A stretch of DNA of 22,436 bases from Thermoflexus sp. (GTDB taxonomy: Bacteria > Chloroflexota > Anaerolineae > Thermoflexales > Thermoflexaceae), in the NCBI GenBank assembly GCA_017743605.1, contig JAGHYO010000011.1, positions 1-22,436 of the forward strand, given 5' to 3'. The notes under the pieces are model-generated. The model was given only the letters and a program-made list of their open reading frames with translations, made no database searches and was not told where the DNA came from. Shown in pieces: positions 22,242-22,436 of the stretch. The translations under genes were made by a program, and so were the position numbers. The first letter of the stretch is position 1. Each line of letters starts with the position of its first letter.

Positions 22242-22245
22242 CGCT

Positions 22246-22436
22246 TCACGGGGAGGACCGGCAGGCTGCTTCCAGTTGCCAGATCTTCTCTAGGCGGCGG
22301 GCGTGGCGACCCCCCTCGAAGGGGGTGCGCAGCCACGTGTCCAGGATCTCGATCGCCAAGCCGGGCCCGACCACCCGGCCACCCAGGCAGAGGACGTTGG
22401 CGTCGTTGTGCGCGCGGCTCATCTTCGCGGTGTAGG
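22246..22436 (-). CDS. rpiB: Ribose-5-phosphate isomerase B, C-terminal part (runs off the window)
   Basis: The minus-strand frame open to the window edge encodes about 62 C-terminal residues of RpiB: AHNDANVLCLGGRVVGPGLA with the active-site His of HNDANVL, then TPFEGGRHARRLEKI with the phosphate-binding Arg residues. RpiB interconverts ribose 5-phosphate and ribulose 5-phosphate in the pentose phosphate pathway. LacA/B-type isomerases share the motif, but RpiB is the common chromosomal form. The stop (TGA, 22246-22248) lies 4 bp before the GT4 start. The 5' part, including the catalytic Cys loop, lies outside the window. Confidence 0.93.
   Translation of the reverse strand, partial: YTAKMSRAHNDANVLCLGGRVVGPGLAIEILDTWLRTPFEGGRHARRLEKIWQLEAACRSSP

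Overview
The window is chromosomal DNA from a high-GC bacterium. Shine-Dalgarno-led genes, the gene content (UvsE, sirtuin, DprA, Lgt, a membrane-anchored multiheme cytochrome) and short palindromes built on GTAGGGGC suggest a thermophilic member of the Chloroflexota (Anaerolineae or Thermoflexus-like). That placement is an inference from protein style; there is no rRNA or marker gene here to prove it. No tRNA, rRNA, CRISPR array, intact transposase or phage module was seen.

Layout. 1-549: 3' end of a coiled-coil protein with a probable PD-(D/E)XK-like tail. 782-1353: a broken plsY-like gene whose last stop overlaps the start of a sirtuin deacylase gene (1353-2078). The sirtuin gene converges, across a strong hairpin, on acetyl-CoA synthetase (4045-2132, minus). 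Behind acs on the same strand lies a Tat-exported cyclase-family protein (5361-4165) with its own good promoter. 5573-9589 is less GC-rich: a decayed gene with a HEPN-like RX4H motif, an SDR-DUF2867 protein and the UV-damage endonuclease UvsE (a two-gene operon), then about 730 bp with nothing recognisable.

9590-12440 (minus) carries DprA, NAD kinase and a classical SDR. 12441-12654 is intergenic and rich in GTAGGGGC palindromes. 12655-15869 (minus) is the metabolic highlight: ygeY-type M20 hydrolase, ygeW-type knotted carbamoyltransferase and carbamate kinase in one tight operon with a candidate promoter. This is the core of the ureide/purine-linked carbamoyl-phosphate cluster known from E. 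coli and anaerobes. Together the last two enzymes could turn a carbamoylated substrate into carbamoyl phosphate and then ATP.

16297-19064 (minus) is lgt, a membrane-anchored pentaheme cytochrome c and a GT1 glycosyltransferase translationally coupled by ATGA. A divergent promoter region (about 19105-19160) separates it from a plus-strand pair: a small zinc-ribbon protein and an unusually long class II aldolase-family protein (19679-21088). The window ends with a minus-strand pair, a GT4 glycosyltransferase and the 3' end of ribose-5-phosphate isomerase B. Most of the window is ordinary housekeeping or accessory chromosome. The points most worth checking are the ygeY-ygeW-carbamate kinase operon, the two broken genes, the exported cyclase with an extra N-terminal domain, and the GTAGGGGC repeat family.
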